A stretch of 64,000 nucleotides of DNA. Origin: Psychrosphaera ytuae (GTDB taxonomy: Bacteria; Pseudomonadota; Gammaproteobacteria; Enterobacterales; Alteromonadaceae). Positions 8,513 through 18,846 of the stretch are shown here, in pieces. Both the position numbers and the translations under genes were made by a program. Location: positions 868,001-932,000 of the forward strand of contig NZ_CP072110.1 of NCBI RefSeq assembly GCF_017638545.1, in the 5' to 3' direction. Position 1 is the first letter of the stretch; each line of letters begins with the position of its first letter. The notes beneath the pieces were generated by a model. The model had not been told where the DNA came from and did not search any database. It worked only from the letters and a program-made list of their open reading frames with translations.

Positions 8513-9892
8513 TTACTGCTTCCCTAATATGTAAAAAATGAAGTATGCCAAAATGCATACAAAAAGAGAAATCAAACTAAAAACAAAGTACATATCCAAT
8601 CCGCTCCCTCTTACATATGTCAAAAAATTCATATAAATAAAAAGCGTAGGTGCAATTAGGGCTACTTTTTGCTCTTCGACAATTCTGAGAAAAGCAATAT
8701 AAAGCTTACCTATAAGGCCAAACAGCAACACTCCAAAAATTGGAGCAACGTAGCCAAAATTCCAAAAAAGTTCTGAAAAAAAGTTAACCGGCCAAGACCC
8801 ACCAATTGCCCTAAAAGTAGGATCATGATATGTGGTGTATAGATCTATTATGCTACTCGGTTTAATATCCCCTAACTCCCTCGGATAAAATACAAATAAC
8901 ACTTTGATAATTGTAGAACCGGCCGAAACCAAACTGAAATCATTGATAATGTATTCAACGGCTTGTAGTGAATGATAATATGTGTAATTGACTTCTATGT
9001 TATTGAAAAACGCAGCGAGAAAGCTTTCAGAGGACATGTAGCTAAATATAAATGGCAGCGCAGTGATAATCGAGTTTACCTGTTCAAAATTCCCGTATCC
9101 CCTAACTAGCGACATCGATATAATCAAAGCTCCTAAAAATACTAAAGCTACAATCACTTTAAAAATTAGTACGGTATTAAGCTTTTGCTTAGAAATAGCG
9201 AATTCTAAAAAAAGCATTGGAAAGATTAGGAACACAGCTTCCCTTTTACTATCAACGGAAATAAACGCTAGGAGCATAATCAGAAGTATATAAACTCCTC
9301 CTCTGTATCGTACTTTGTTGAACGCTAAGTAAGATACAACAGCTAAACATGCGATAGTTTTAGGAATTATTTCAAAACCACTACCTTGCTCACTACCAAG
9401 TATCATTGCCATAAAAATAAAAGGTAATGCAAGTGAACAATATATTACTAAGTAAGACTTTAGGCGATGTTTGTATAAAAGCTTTGGTCCTCGTATCCTC
9501 TTTAAAATAGAGTCAATCTTAGGGCTTTCAAACAACACGTTAAATGAAAACAATAGAGTAATCATAACTAACATATAGAAGGTGCTAATATTGATAAATT
9601 CCCAACTTCGAAAGTTTTCATAATTAGGTGTATTTCTTAATACATAACCTTGAGAAAAAGCAAATGCCCCAAGTGTGAAAGACACTGAAATATATAAGCA
9701 GGCTAATATTGAAGGAGTCATAAAGTGACACAAGTCACCACGTAGGGTTATTACAATGACTACGGTAGTTGCACAAGCAAGAAATAAAAGATATGAATAC
9801 TCTTTGACTAACTCATTTGAAAGGGCGAATGAAGTTAAGCTGATAAACCATAAAAAAATCAAACTGAATAGCTCAGACTTTTTAACTAACAT
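8513..9892 (-). CDS. wzy: O-antigen/oligosaccharide repeat-unit polymerase (Wzy-like)
   Basis: The 459-residue protein is almost entirely hydrophobic, with many membrane segments separated by short charged loops. One larger loop in the second half contains FYPRELGDIKPSSII and GSWPVNFFSELFWNFGY. This topology, its length and its place directly after the flippase gene are what one expects of Wzy, which joins undecaprenyl-linked repeat units in the periplasm. Wzy proteins are poorly conserved, so the call rests on topology and context. It overlaps the end of the flippase gene by 11 bases. The coding sequence is visibly AT-rich, as is usual for transferred polymerase genes. Confidence 0.8.
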   Translation of the reverse strand: MLVKKSELFSLIFLWFISLTSFALSNELVKEYSYLLFLACATTVVIVITLRGDLCHFMTPSILACLYISVSFTLGAFAFSQGYVLRNTPNYENFRSWEFINISTFYMLVMITLLFSFNVLFESPKIDSILKRIRGPKLLYKHRLKSYLVIYCSLALPFIFMAMILGSEQGSGFEIIPKTIACLAVVSYLAFNKVRYRGGVYILLIMLLAFISVDSKREAVFLIFPMLFLEFAISKQKLNTVLIFKVIVALVFLGALIISMSLVRGYGNFEQVNSIITALPFIFSYMSSESFLAAFFNNIEVNYTYYHSLQAVEYIINDFSLVSAGSTIIKVLFVFYPRELGDIKPSSIIDLYTTYHDPTFRAIGGSWPVNFFSELFWNFGYVAPIFGVLLFGLIGKLYIAFLRIVEEQKVALIAPTLFIYMNFLTYVRGSGLDMYFVFSLISLFVCILAYFIFYILGKQ

Positions 9893-11102
9893 TTTTTCTT
9901 ACTCTATTCTTATGCATTTGAATTGAAGCCACATACAAAAATAAAAAAGACAAAAGTTCACTTAATAGAGTAGAAATTGCCGCTCCTTCAATACCATAAC
10001 TCGGGATTAACTTTAAGTTTAAAAGCACATTGAAAGCCAAAGCAATCCCGCCCACAACAGGCACAAACTTAATACTTTTGAACAGGTTCAATTTATAAAA
10101 TGAGTATAAATATCCTAGGTGTACATACAAAGAAAAGTTGATAACTAATAAGCACATAAGACCTGATGCATATTGAGGTGATATAAAATCTGTATACAAG
10201 ATAAAGACTATAATCGTAATAATCGAACTAGGGACGAATAATATAATTATTTGAAAAATAAGTTTCTTTAGCTTCAGTAGACTCTTTTCAATGTCAATCG
10301 AGTTCTCATATACTCCTGGCAACAGTGCCGTTACAACTACACTTGCGAAAAAAAACATTGCCATCGCTAAAGTCGAAGAAAAAGAATATATTGCCACTGC
10401 ACTTTTATCTAAAAATTGGTCTAACATAAATCTGTCGACTATTGTATAGGTTACAGCAATAACCGCTTGTAAACCAAGTGGAACTGAATACCTTGCCAAT
10501 AAATAATCAAGCTTTTTAGGACGTTTTGTTGCTCCGTAAGAAGGTTCAAAGTACAACAAACAAAGCCAAACTATGAATGCTGCTGTAATTACAGATAAAG
10601 CATAAGATGCAGGGCCTGAGTAAGTCATAACAAAGGTAAGAGTTAACAAAAACCGTAACGCGCTATAGAGAACGCGAGTTAATATATATCTTTTTAATAT
10701 CCCTTTCGCTCTGTAAATAGCGACTTCAACTTCAATATAAACAAGTAATGGCATAGATAAAGCGATAAGCAGGTAGCTATCCCTCCCACCATCTACGTTT
10801 AAAAAAGATAGAATTATTAAGAGGGTTGCAATGGTAACTAATGAAGCCCTTCTAACACTACCCAATAATATTGTTCGGTGGAATACTCCTTGCTTGGATT
10901 TAAACTTAGAAAAAAACCTAATTGCAACCGTGTTGTTACCCATCAATGTAACGCTGAGCAAAAATTGCTCAGCTGCTATAAGTAAGGTAATGAGTGCAAA
11001 ATCTTCTATGTCTGCAAAAAAAGGAAGTATTAGTATAAGAAGAATATTCAGACCTTTGGCAATAGCTTCCCCTAGTCCAAAAGATATGAGTTTTTTTTTC
11101 AT
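9882..11102 (-). CDS. wzx: Oligosaccharide flippase (Wzx, MOP/PST family)
   Basis: The 406-residue membrane protein begins KKKLISFGLGEAIAKGLNILLILILPFFADIEDFAL, a classic N-terminal helix pair of polysaccharide flippases. It continues with repeated hydrophobic segments including YSVPLGLQAVIAVTYTIVDRFMLDQFLDKSAVAIYSF, also typical of the family. It should flip the undecaprenyl-pyrophosphate-linked repeat unit across the inner membrane. It sits between wecC (12-base gap) and the polymerase (11-base overlap). It is slightly shorter than many Wzx proteins. The DNA is AT-rich relative to wecB and wecC. Confidence 0.87.
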   Translation of the reverse strand: MKKKLISFGLGEAIAKGLNILLILILPFFADIEDFALITLLIAAEQFLLSVTLMGNNTVAIRFFSKFKSKQGVFHRTILLGSVRRASLVTIATLLIILSFLNVDGGRDSYLLIALSMPLLVYIEVEVAIYRAKGILKRYILTRVLYSALRFLLTLTFVMTYSGPASYALSVITAAFIVWLCLLYFEPSYGATKRPKKLDYLLARYSVPLGLQAVIAVTYTIVDRFMLDQFLDKSAVAIYSFSSTLAMAMFFFASVVVTALLPGVYENSIDIEKSLLKLKKLIFQIIILFVPSSIITIIVFILYTDFISPQYASGLMCLLVINFSLYVHLGYLYSFYKLNLFKSIKFVPVVGGIALAFNVLLNLKLIPSYGIEGAAISTLLSELLSFLFLYVASIQMHKNRVRKNVS

Positions 11103-11114
11103 TAGATGACTATA

Positions 11115-12419
11115 CTAATTAACCATACCTTTAGTATCGATAAGAAACTCCAAACTCTGGAAATTTACAGTATAAAACTCTTTGTGATTAACGAGAATTA
11201 AAGCGATATCTGATTTTGTAATACCAGTATCGATTGATGCTAACTCTAATGGAGAGCTCGTCGATAACTTTTTAATATTAGGCTCTATTCCGATCACACG
11301 GCCAGGGTGGAAATTTGCTATTTCCTCCGCTATGTTAAGTGCCGGACTCTCCCTCAAATCATCTATGTCAGGCTTAAAAGCTAAGCCAAAGCATCCAATC
11401 GTTACTTCTGAAGCTCGCTTATTAGGGTTCGCTATCAAAAACTCCGCTATTTTTTGCTTAACTTTATCTACAACCCAATTTGGTTTGCTATCATTGACCT
11501 TACGTGCAGTATGGATTAGCTGAGCTTCGTTTGGAGTTTTGCTTACTATAAACCAAGGGTCAACAGCTATGCAATGACCGCCTACACCTGGACCAGGTTG
11601 CAATATATTTATTCGTGGGTGACGATTAGCTAAAGAAATAAGCTCCCAAACATTTATATCTAGTTTGTCACATATTACTGAAAGTTCATTAGCAAATGCA
11701 ATTTGAACATCACGACACGAGTTTTCTGTCAATTTAGCCATTTCTGCTGTTCTTGCATTGGTGACTACGCACTCACCTTCCACGAACGTTTTGTAAAGGT
11801 CAACAGCTCTAAGTGAGCACATTTCGGTCATCCCACCAATTACGCGGTCATTTTCAACTAATTCGCGTACAACATGGCCTGGTAAAACTCTTTCAGGGCA
11901 ATGTGCGATATTAATGTCGGGACTATCATTGTTATCTTGAGGAAATGAAAGATCTTTACGAATTTCCTTCAACCATTCAGCCATCTGTTCTGTTGCACCA
12001 ACGGGAGAAGTTGACTCTAAAATAACTAAATCACCCTTTTTCAAAACTGGGGCAATTGCAGTTGCCGCTTCTTTTATATATTTTAAATCTGGTACTGGTA
12101 TTTCCTTTTGATTGTTATTGCTATCTTTGAATGGTGTTGGCACAGCTATTAAAAATGCATCCGAGGCTTGAGGGGTAGTGGTAGCACTCAGAAAGCCATT
12201 TGTAACTGCAGAGTGTACTAAGTCGTCAAGATCTGGCTCGACTATATGTATTTCACCGCGATTAATCGTGTCAACGGCTTGTTGGTTAACATCGACACCC
12301 ACCACTTTTTTCTTACGAGATGCGAACATAGCTGCTGTCGGCAAACCGATATACCCTAAGCCTACTACCGATATTGTTTCAAAAAGGCTTTTATTTACTA
12401 ACTCATTATTAATTGACAC
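11115..12419 (-). CDS. wecC: UDP-N-acetyl-D-mannosamine dehydrogenase WecC
   Basis: The 434-residue UDP-sugar dehydrogenase has an N-terminal NAD-binding motif VVGLGYIGLPTAAMFASRKKKVVGVDVN and a central dimer domain. The catalytic cysteine lies in GPGVGGHCIAVDPWF. Together with WecB it makes UDP-ManNAcA, a common O-antigen and enterobacterial-antigen precursor. The start is a GTG at 12419 preceded by AGGG with a 7-base spacer. The wecB gene ends 47 bases upstream, the largest gap in this part of the operon. Family and direction are certain. The ManNAc over GlcNAc specificity is inferred from length, motif and the adjacent wecB. Confidence 0.93.
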   Translation of the reverse strand: MSINNELVNKSLFETISVVGLGYIGLPTAAMFASRKKKVVGVDVNQQAVDTINRGEIHIVEPDLDDLVHSAVTNGFLSATTTPQASDAFLIAVPTPFKDSNNNQKEIPVPDLKYIKEAATAIAPVLKKGDLVILESTSPVGATEQMAEWLKEIRKDLSFPQDNNDSPDINIAHCPERVLPGHVVRELVENDRVIGGMTEMCSLRAVDLYKTFVEGECVVTNARTAEMAKLTENSCRDVQIAFANELSVICDKLDINVWELISLANRHPRINILQPGPGVGGHCIAVDPWFIVSKTPNEAQLIHTARKVNDSKPNWVVDKVKQKIAEFLIANPNKRASEVTIGCFGLAFKPDIDDLRESPALNIAEEIANFHPGRVIGIEPNIKKLSTSSPLELASIDTGITKSDIALILVNHKEFYTVNFQSLEFLIDTKGMVN

Positions 12420-12466
12420 TTTAATTCCCTAATAAAATTTTAACTAAATCGTATAATTTAATGCGG

Positions 12467-13585
12467 CTACCGCGCCAAAACATCACAAATACGGCGGCAC
12501 GCTTTACCATCACCATATGGGTTGTGAGCCACACTCATAGCTTTATAATGTGTTTTGTCATCAAGTAACAAAGAAACTTGACTAACAATTTTCTCCACGT
12601 CTGTTCCTACAAGTTTCACGGTACCGGCCTCTACAGCCTCCGGACGTTCAGTCGTCTCCCTCATAACTAGTACTGGCTTTCCTAAACTTGGTGCTTCCTC
12701 TTGAATCCCGCCAGAGTCTGTTAATATAATGTCTGCTCGATTCATTAAATATACGAAAGGTAAATATTGCTGAGGTTCTATCAAATACACATTTGATAGG
12801 TTTGCCAAAAGCCTGTTAACTGGCTCTTGTACGTTTGGGTTAAGGTGTACAGGGTAACAAAAAACAACATCAGGATATTTAAGCGCTAATTCATTTAGTG
12901 ATGAACATATACGCTCAAATCCCCCACCAAAGCTCTCTCGTCGGTGTCCGGTGATCAAAACCAATTTTTTATTATTATTTAAAAATGGAAAATTAAATTC
13001 CATTTTGGTTTTTAAAGTCGCATCAGTTTCAACCTTTTCTTTGACTAACAGCAATGCATCTATGACAGTATTTCCTGTCACAAATATATTTTTACTATTG
13101 ATATTCTCCGCCAACAAGTTTTGTTTTGAAGTATTAGTAGGCGCGAAATGATAACTTGTAATAGCTCCTGTAAGCCTGCGGTTCGCCTCCTCTGGCCAAG
13201 GAGAGTATATATTCCCAGTCCGAAGACCAGCCTCAATATGCCCCACAGGGATTTGTTCATAATATGCAGCTAGGCTAGCTGCAAATGTAGTAGCTGTATC
13301 ACCATGTACTAATACAACATCTGGTTTAAAAGTTTTTAACACTGGTGTAAGTTCTAAAAGAATACGACTTGTTATATCCGGTAGCGTTTGCCCTTCTTTC
13401 ATTAAATCCAGATCAAAATCCGGGATAATATCAAAGAGTTCTAATACTTGGTCTAACATCTCTCTATGTTGAGCGGTAACGCATACCTTAGCTTCATAGC
13501 GGCTATCACTATTTAATGATTTAACTAGTGGTGCCATTTTTATCGCTTCAGGTCGCGTACCAAACACTGTTAATATCTTTTTCAT
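12467..13585 (-). CDS. wecB: UDP-N-acetylglucosamine 2-epimerase WecB
   Basis: The 372-residue non-hydrolysing epimerase starts [20 protein letters not shown]. It contains the family motifs [34 protein letters not shown] and [29 protein letters not shown]. It interconverts UDP-GlcNAc and UDP-ManNAc in the cytoplasm and supplies WecC. The ATG at 13585 lies 1 base after the wzz stop, so it is co-transcribed. Length matches the family. Confidence 0.95.
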   Translation of the reverse strand: MKKILTVFGTRPEAIKMAPLVKSLNSDSRYEAKVCVTAQHREMLDQVLELFDIIPDFDLDLMKEGQTLPDITSRILLELTPVLKTFKPDVVLVHGDTATTFAASLAAYYEQIPVGHIEAGLRTGNIYSPWPEEANRRLTGAITSYHFAPTNTSKQNLLAENINSKNIFVTGNTVIDALLLVKEKVETDATLKTKMEFNFPFLNNNKKLVLITGHRRESFGGGFERICSSLNELALKYPDVVFCYPVHLNPNVQEPVNRLLANLSNVYLIEPQQYLPFVYLMNRADIILTDSGGIQEEAPSLGKPVLVMRETTERPEAVEAGTVKLVGTDVEKIVSQVSLLLDDKTHYKAMSVAHNPYGDGKACRRICDVLAR

Positions 13586-13586
13586 T

Positions 13587-14642
13587 TTACACTTCTTTTT
13601 TACTGCGAAAGTTTATTAGAAACACCAATATAGTGCCCCAAAATAGTCCCATGAATACACCGAAACCTACAATAATCGCACGTTTCGGTTTTGTTTTATT
13701 ATCGGGTTCAGGTTTCTTTGCGGGAATTAAAGTTTTTAACAAATACTCTTTATTTACCTCTGTCATCATAACTTTTTGGGTATGAGACTCAATCATTGAA
13801 TAAAACACTTCTCTCATTTGCGCATTATTTGTTGACTCAATTTTTCTTTCTAAAAACTCAATGCTTGCAAGTGCTTCTCTTCTATCTTGCAACTTAAAGT
13901 AGTTGTTAATACTGTCTTTTAACCTTTCAGTGAGCTCGTAAGCTACTTGTGGTGAAAAATGATTTATAGAAATACTAAAAATACCAAGTTCTTCGTCAAA
14001 ATTTACATCAAGTATATCTTTTTTTATTTTTTGATAGGTCTCATAACTTGTGGGTTCTGCCGATTTTAATTTATCACTAAACCAAGTACTTTTCATCTTC
14101 CAAGTTTTTGTCGTTAAATCATAGACCGATTCGTCATAAAGCAACCTATTTGAATCTCGACTCCATCCATTAGTTGCCATTAAAGTAACTTTAAGGTCAT
14201 TACTTTCTACAAACTCTTCGAGGTAGGGCCAGCTTTTCATCAGCTCAACTGCATGGGCAACTGAATTACTTTCCCCACTACCACCTAAGTCAATACCAGC
14301 CATAGACGCTAATCCACCATACTTGGATGCCAATGAAGAAAGCCCCCCTTCACTATCTTGACTAGAAGGAACTAACTTTATGGTAGAAGTGTATATATTC
14401 GGTAGTGATAAGGCATATAACACAGACACAATTGTTATAAATACTGTTAGCATTATAATTTTAACTCTACCCTGCCAAATGACCGATGCCAGTTTTGCGA
14501 TATCTATTTCGTTTTCATTGACTAGTTCCACCTGTGACTGTTGTACTGGTCTCGTACTCGCCCATTTCCCTTCTAAATTAAATTGCAATTCTGATATCTT
14601 TTTTTCTAACCTTTGGATTTCACTTTCATTCATGTCATTCAT
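13587..14642 (-). CDS. wzz: Polysaccharide chain-length determinant Wzz
   Basis: The 351-residue protein has a charged N-terminal tail, then [48 protein letters not shown], the first membrane helix with the Wzz signature. A periplasmic helical region follows. The C-terminal part carries the proline-rich [37 protein letters not shown] segment, which is the second helix. It controls how many repeat units Wzy joins. No tyrosine-kinase domain follows, so it is the O-antigen Wzz type and not Wzc. It starts 4 bases after the SLBB export gene. Confidence 0.92.
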   Translation of the reverse strand: MNDMNESEIQRLEKKISELQFNLEGKWASTRPVQQSQVELVNENEIDIAKLASVIWQGRVKIIMLTVFITIVSVLYALSLPNIYTSTIKLVPSSQDSEGGLSSLASKYGGLASMAGIDLGGSGESNSVAHAVELMKSWPYLEEFVESNDLKVTLMATNGWSRDSNRLLYDESVYDLTTKTWKMKSTWFSDKLKSAEPTSYETYQKIKKDILDVNFDEELGIFSISINHFSPQVAYELTERLKDSINNYFKLQDRREALASIEFLERKIESTNNAQMREVFYSMIESHTQKVMMTEVNKEYLLKTLIPAKKPEPDNKTKPKRAIIVGFGVFMGLFWGTILVFLINFRSKKEV

Positions 14643-14646
14643 TTTG

Positions 14647-17352
14647 TTATAACCTACCCAACGCAGCTAAACCAACCGTCAACTGATAAAAAATTGACGT
14701 AGCTTTTTCCCATAATGTAAGTCTATCTGTGTAGTTTGCATCCAAAGGAACGACAATCGTATCACCTGGATTAATCCTGGTTTCGTTAACACCTAACCAA
14801 GTGTAATCAGGTACTTCAACCAGGCCATTGGCTCGAATAACATAAACGCGATCCTCGTCAGCTTGCTGACGCAAACCACCACTACTTTGTAGATAGTCTT
14901 CTAAGTTCCAACTTTCATTGTGGACGTGGGAAGTAGCAACTTGAACTTCGCCTATAACATTAACTTCACGGCGGTAAGTAGGTACCATTAATTTGTCACC
15001 ATCTTCAAGTTGAATGTCATAAGTGGTTTCATTAATGACTTTATTTAAATCAATTACGAGACGTCCGACACCTTCAACTGTGGTAAGTTGATTAACTAAT
15101 GTCTGTACTTCACCTACTGCAACTGAACCATAACTAGATGAGATAGATTTGAATGCCAATTCCTTACTCAGGTTACGAGCTAAGTCACGTGCTTGGCGCT
15201 GCTCCATCTCTTTTAGAGAAACACGAGTGAAAAATGCAGCTTGAGGCGCGGCAAATTGCGTTAAACCACCGGCCCTTTCTAAGACAGCTGCTAAACCTTC
15301 ACCTTCACGGATTGTGTAAGTACCTGGGTAAGCGACTTCACCTGCAATAGTAATTTTTGACTCTTTTTGCCAATTAGCTTGCTGGAACACGTTGACTACA
15401 TCTTTGGGTTGCAATGCAAGATTGTTATGGCCTTCATCGTTTAATGCGGCACTGATTGAAAACTGGATGTGTTCTTTGGACGCATCTTTAGCTTGATAAA
15501 GGGTTCTTGAGATTTCGGCCAGTTCCATATTAGCCGATTCCGTTACTCCGCCTGCAGCAGAGATAATATCAACAATCGTTGCAGACTCCGAAATTGGATA
15601 TACACCTGGGAAATGCACTTCGCCCGTGACTTCAACGGTAGCGACTAAATGACCCGGTAAAACATTAGCTTCTAACAGTTTTATAACCGGCACAATCAAA
15701 TCTTGACGAGATAAGCTTTTAGTTGATGCCAGCGCTTCTTGTTGTGCTTGTAAATCACCTGTTTTTAGTTTGTAAAGGTAGTTTAAACCACTCTCTGATT
15801 GCAGGGCGTTGACATTTTGTTTTAACCACTGATTAGCAAGTAAACTGGTCGCTTGTTCTTTAGCACTGTTGGCTAAATCAATTTTTTCGTTAGTGGTTAG
15901 ATCAGGAATGTCATTTAACTTATCGTTAAAATACTGGCGCTTACTCAAATTAGCGGAACGGAAGTCACTTTCATCGTATTTATTAAAGAACAATACAATG
16001 TCATTCGCTTTTAATTGTAATGAGTTTTGTGTAAACAAAGCTTTAGGCTTAAATTGCTGTAACTCAATTCCGCCTTCACTCAGTTCTGAAACAACAAGCG
16101 CATAATTCATATCCGTTGAAGGTGACAAGTCGTCTTTACTTTTAATAAGTTCGCTGAGCGTCATGCCATCATAAAATGCATAACTGCTTGGGCGCGACAC
16201 TGCACCACCAACATGAACTACTTTACTGAATTGTTGTGAGATAGGTAACACGCGAATGATATCGCCCGCTTTAGCAACGTAATCAAATTGTTTTTGTGTT
16301 AAATCTAGGCGTCTAACTTCGCGTTGATAATTATTATCAAGGGTAGTCACTAAGATGTTTTTAGGATAAGCAAGGGAAGTAAGACCTCCAGCTAACTCAA
16401 TAAGATCAGAAATTTTTGTGTTATCAGAAAGCTCGTAAATAGCTGGGCGACGAACTTCACCATAAACTTGAACTTGAGCATTGATTGCATTTACAAAAAC
16501 TACGTCTCCTTCCTGTAATCTTTGATCTGCAGACACGTCACCTTGAGTGAAAAGCTTGTATAAGTCTAGCTTAGAGATTGTTTTACCCGCTCGTTTTAGT
16601 TCGACATTTCGCAAAGAGCCAACTTCTGTCGGTCCTCCGGAAATAAACAACGCATTGGTCATTGTAGACAAGCTTGATAACTGATACGCCCCCGGATTTT
16701 TAACATCGCCAACCACGTACACTTGTATATTACGCAAGCCAGCAATAGAAACCGATGACTTAATCCCGATCATACTGACTTCAACAACTTCAGCGATGCG
16801 TTGTTTAACCTCTGAGTAGGTTAAGCCAACTACATTAAGTGGTGGTAATTCAGCAAAGGTAATTTTTCCTTCACTATCCACGGTAACTACTTGGGACGAA
16901 GACTGTTTGCCATATAGGTTAATTTCTAAACTATCCCCTGGTCCAATAACATAGTCAGCTGGAACGCTTGCGGTACCACTAGGCACAAAAGCGCCCTGCA
17001 TGCCTTTGAACATCTCATAACCAAATGGGCGTAATTCGTTAACATTTTTTTGACGCATTTCTATCGCTTGGCTCAAAAGTGCATCATCAACAGCTGTTGC
17101 GTTGGAGTTTAAATACTGCTGCTCTGGCTTGACTTGCGTATTAGTAGTATTTGACGGAGAGCTTTCTAATGCATTTAAATCAATACCAAACTGCTTTGCT
17201 AGCGCTTGCTGTTGAGCTTTTGGAAGTTTTTTAAATTGTTCGATTTGTGCCGCTGACGGTGTCGTCGAAATTTGTGCGGTGACTAATGGTGCGCAGGTGA
17301 GTGTCAATACCGCTGTAACTGATAACACCCCTTTCAAAAAGGCCCTGTACAT
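14647..17352 (-). CDS. Large SLBB-domain polysaccharide export protein (Wza/WbfF-like)
   Basis: The 901-residue protein starts with a signal peptide ending near VTAQ and then a low-complexity linker. The polysaccharide-export domain begins at DYVIGPGDSLEINLYGKQ near residue 132. Several SLBB-type repeats follow, for example VYVVGDVKNPGAYQLSS, VQVYGEVRRPAIYELSD, VEVTGEVHFPGVYPISES, ITIAGEVAYPGTYTIREG and VNVIGEVQVATSHVHN. It should form or gate the outer-membrane channel for the polymer. It is more than twice the length of Escherichia coli Wza and resembles Vibrio WbfF. The signal sequence has LTLTCAP but lacks a proper lipobox, so lipid anchoring is doubtful. It is the first gene of the operon, with GAGGA 6 bases before the ATG. 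Confidence 0.9.
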   Translation of the reverse strand: MYRAFLKGVLSVTAVLTLTCAPLVTAQISTTPSAAQIEQFKKLPKAQQQALAKQFGIDLNALESSPSNTTNTQVKPEQQYLNSNATAVDDALLSQAIEMRQKNVNELRPFGYEMFKGMQGAFVPSGTASVPADYVIGPGDSLEINLYGKQSSSQVVTVDSEGKITFAELPPLNVVGLTYSEVKQRIAEVVEVSMIGIKSSVSIAGLRNIQVYVVGDVKNPGAYQLSSLSTMTNALFISGGPTEVGSLRNVELKRAGKTISKLDLYKLFTQGDVSADQRLQEGDVVFVNAINAQVQVYGEVRRPAIYELSDNTKISDLIELAGGLTSLAYPKNILVTTLDNNYQREVRRLDLTQKQFDYVAKAGDIIRVLPISQQFSKVVHVGGAVSRPSSYAFYDGMTLSELIKSKDDLSPSTDMNYALVVSELSEGGIELQQFKPKALFTQNSLQLKANDIVLFFNKYDESDFRSANLSKRQYFNDKLNDIPDLTTNEKIDLANSAKEQATSLLANQWLKQNVNALQSESGLNYLYKLKTGDLQAQQEALASTKSLSRQDLIVPVIKLLEANVLPGHLVATVEVTGEVHFPGVYPISESATIVDIISAAGGVTESANMELAEISRTLYQAKDASKEHIQFSISAALNDEGHNNLALQPKDVVNVFQQANWQKESKITIAGEVAYPGTYTIREGEGLAAVLERAGGLTQFAAPQAAFFTRVSLKEMEQRQARDLARNLSKELAFKSISSSYGSVAVGEVQTLVNQLTTVEGVGRLVIDLNKVINETTYDIQLEDGDKLMVPTYRREVNVIGEVQVATSHVHNESWNLEDYLQSSGGLRQQADEDRVYVIRANGLVEVPDYTWLGVNETRINPGDTIVVPLDANYTDRLTLWEKATSIFYQLTVGLAALGRL

Positions 17353-17560
17353 ATAAAATCCTCAACCAATTTAATGACTTAATTTAAAAACTTTTGTTGG
17401 GTTTGGAAAAGGAAGCTATTTGGATGTATTCCCTTACCAAAAATCGGACGCACATACTAACTGAATAGGGCTCTAAATGCACCTGTGAATTTGTTAAAAA
17501 TGTAATTAAATTACCTATAATTTAGCCAAACAGACGTCAACTTATTAAATAAAAAATAAA

Positions 17561-17581
17561 AATCCCAGCAAAGCTGGGATT
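17561..17581 (-). terminator. Rho-independent terminator after ugd
   Basis: A 9-bp stem (AATCCCAGC pairing with GCTGGGATT, AAA loop) lies 68 bases past the ugd stop. On the minus strand it is followed by a T-rich tract (plus-strand A-run at 17547-17560). It separates the ugd-epimerase unit from the SLBB export operon. The rest of 17353-17648 holds the AT-rich upstream region of the export gene; I saw no convincing ops or JUMPstart element there. Confidence 0.85.
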
Positions 17582-17648
17582 TCCTAAAATATTATTTGAT
17601 TTAATTTTGAACAACAAATTATTTCTTTTTTCCAATGCGCTAACAATA

Positions 17649-18824
17649 TTAATCGCTACCAAACAAATCTCTGGTATAAACCTTGTCCACAACATCACTC
17701 AACTCTTCTACCATGCGATTCGCAACTATCACATCGCAGGTTTGTTTAAATTTAGCAAGATCTTTAATGACTTTAGAGTTAAAGAAATCTTCTTCGTCTA
17801 ACACAGGCTCATACACCACAACCTCGATACCTTTGGCTTTGATACGCTTCATGATGCCTTGAATCGCTGATGCTCTGAAGTTATCCGAACCAGCTTTCAT
17901 GATCAGTCGATACATGCCTACTTTTTTAGGCTGTTTGGCGATGATCGAATCAGCAACAAAGTCTTTACGAGTCGTATTGGCATCAACAATGGCACGGATC
18001 AGGTTTTGTGGCACTTTGTTAAAGTTGGCTAGTAACTGCTTGGTGTCTTTTGGCAGACAGTAGCCGCCGTAACCAAACGAAGGGTTGTTGTAGTGGTTAC
18101 CAATTCTTGGGTCTAGACTTACCCCTTCTATGATTTGGCGCGAATCCAATCCATGAATTTCTGCATAACTATCTAACTCATTAAAGTAAGCCACTCGCAT
18201 TGCTAAATACGTATTTGAGAAAAGTTTAATAGCTTCCGCTTCGGTTGAGTTAGTCAACAGTACTTCTGGGTCTTGTTTAATCGCGCCTTGAGCAAGTAGC
18301 TTGGCAAACGTTTGAGCCCGCTCTGATTGCTCACCCACAATGATACGAGATGGATATAAATTATCGTAAAGGGCTTTACCCTCTCTTAAAAACTCAGGCG
18401 AAAAGATGATTTGTTGATTATCAAGCTCTTGTTTGATTTTTGCGGTATACCCAACAGGAACAGTCGACTTAATCACCATTACAGCCGAAGGGTTAATCTG
18501 TGTTACCTGTTTAATCACCGCCTCAACAGAGCTGGTATTAAAATAATTTGTTTCTACATCGTAGTCAGTAGGAGTAGCGATAATCACAAAGTCTGCGTCT
18601 TTGTAGGCTAGCTCAGCGTCCGTCGTTGCAGTAAAGTCGATGTCTTTATTTGCCAAAAAGTCTGAAATTTCAGCGTCGACAATTGGGCTTTTTTTGTCAT
18701 TAAGTAACGCTACCTTATCTTCAAGGATATCAACCGCCACCACTTTATTGTGTTGGGCCAGTAGCAACGCATTTGATAAACCCACATATCCAGTCCCAGC
18801 AACCGCAATGTTAAAACTCTTCAC
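17649..18824 (-). CDS. ugd: UDP-glucose 6-dehydrogenase Ugd
   Basis: The 391-residue protein has the N-terminal NAD motif [26 protein letters not shown], the STVPVGYT loop and the catalytic cysteine in [13 protein letters not shown]. It oxidises UDP-glucose to UDP-glucuronate in the cytoplasm. Length matches the short Escherichia coli type enzyme of about 388 residues. The start is a GTG at 18824 with AGGG upstream, the same arrangement as wecC. It lies 22 bases after the epimerase gene, which uses its product. Confidence 0.95.
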   Translation of the reverse strand: MKSFNIAVAGTGYVGLSNALLLAQHNKVVAVDILEDKVALLNDKKSPIVDAEISDFLANKDIDFTATTDAELAYKDADFVIIATPTDYDVETNYFNTSSVEAVIKQVTQINPSAVMVIKSTVPVGYTAKIKQELDNQQIIFSPEFLREGKALYDNLYPSRIIVGEQSERAQTFAKLLAQGAIKQDPEVLLTNSTEAEAIKLFSNTYLAMRVAYFNELDSYAEIHGLDSRQIIEGVSLDPRIGNHYNNPSFGYGGYCLPKDTKQLLANFNKVPQNLIRAIVDANTTRKDFVADSIIAKQPKKVGMYRLIMKAGSDNFRASAIQGIMKRIKAKGIEVVVYEPVLDEEDFFNSKVIKDLAKFKQTCDVIVANRMVEELSDVVDKVYTRDLFGSD

Positions 18825-18846
18825 TTAGAATTCCCTATCTTTAAAT

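Noticed and set aside
12460..12480. ops/JUMPstart-like element (GCGGTAGC core on the minus strand)
   Set aside because: It falls on the last codons and stop of wecB, is mid-operon, and matches the ops consensus only in its core.
16978..17352. The export protein as a classic Wza lipoprotein
   Set aside because: The cysteine in LTLTCAP is not in a proper lipobox; a signal peptidase I site near VTAQ fits better.
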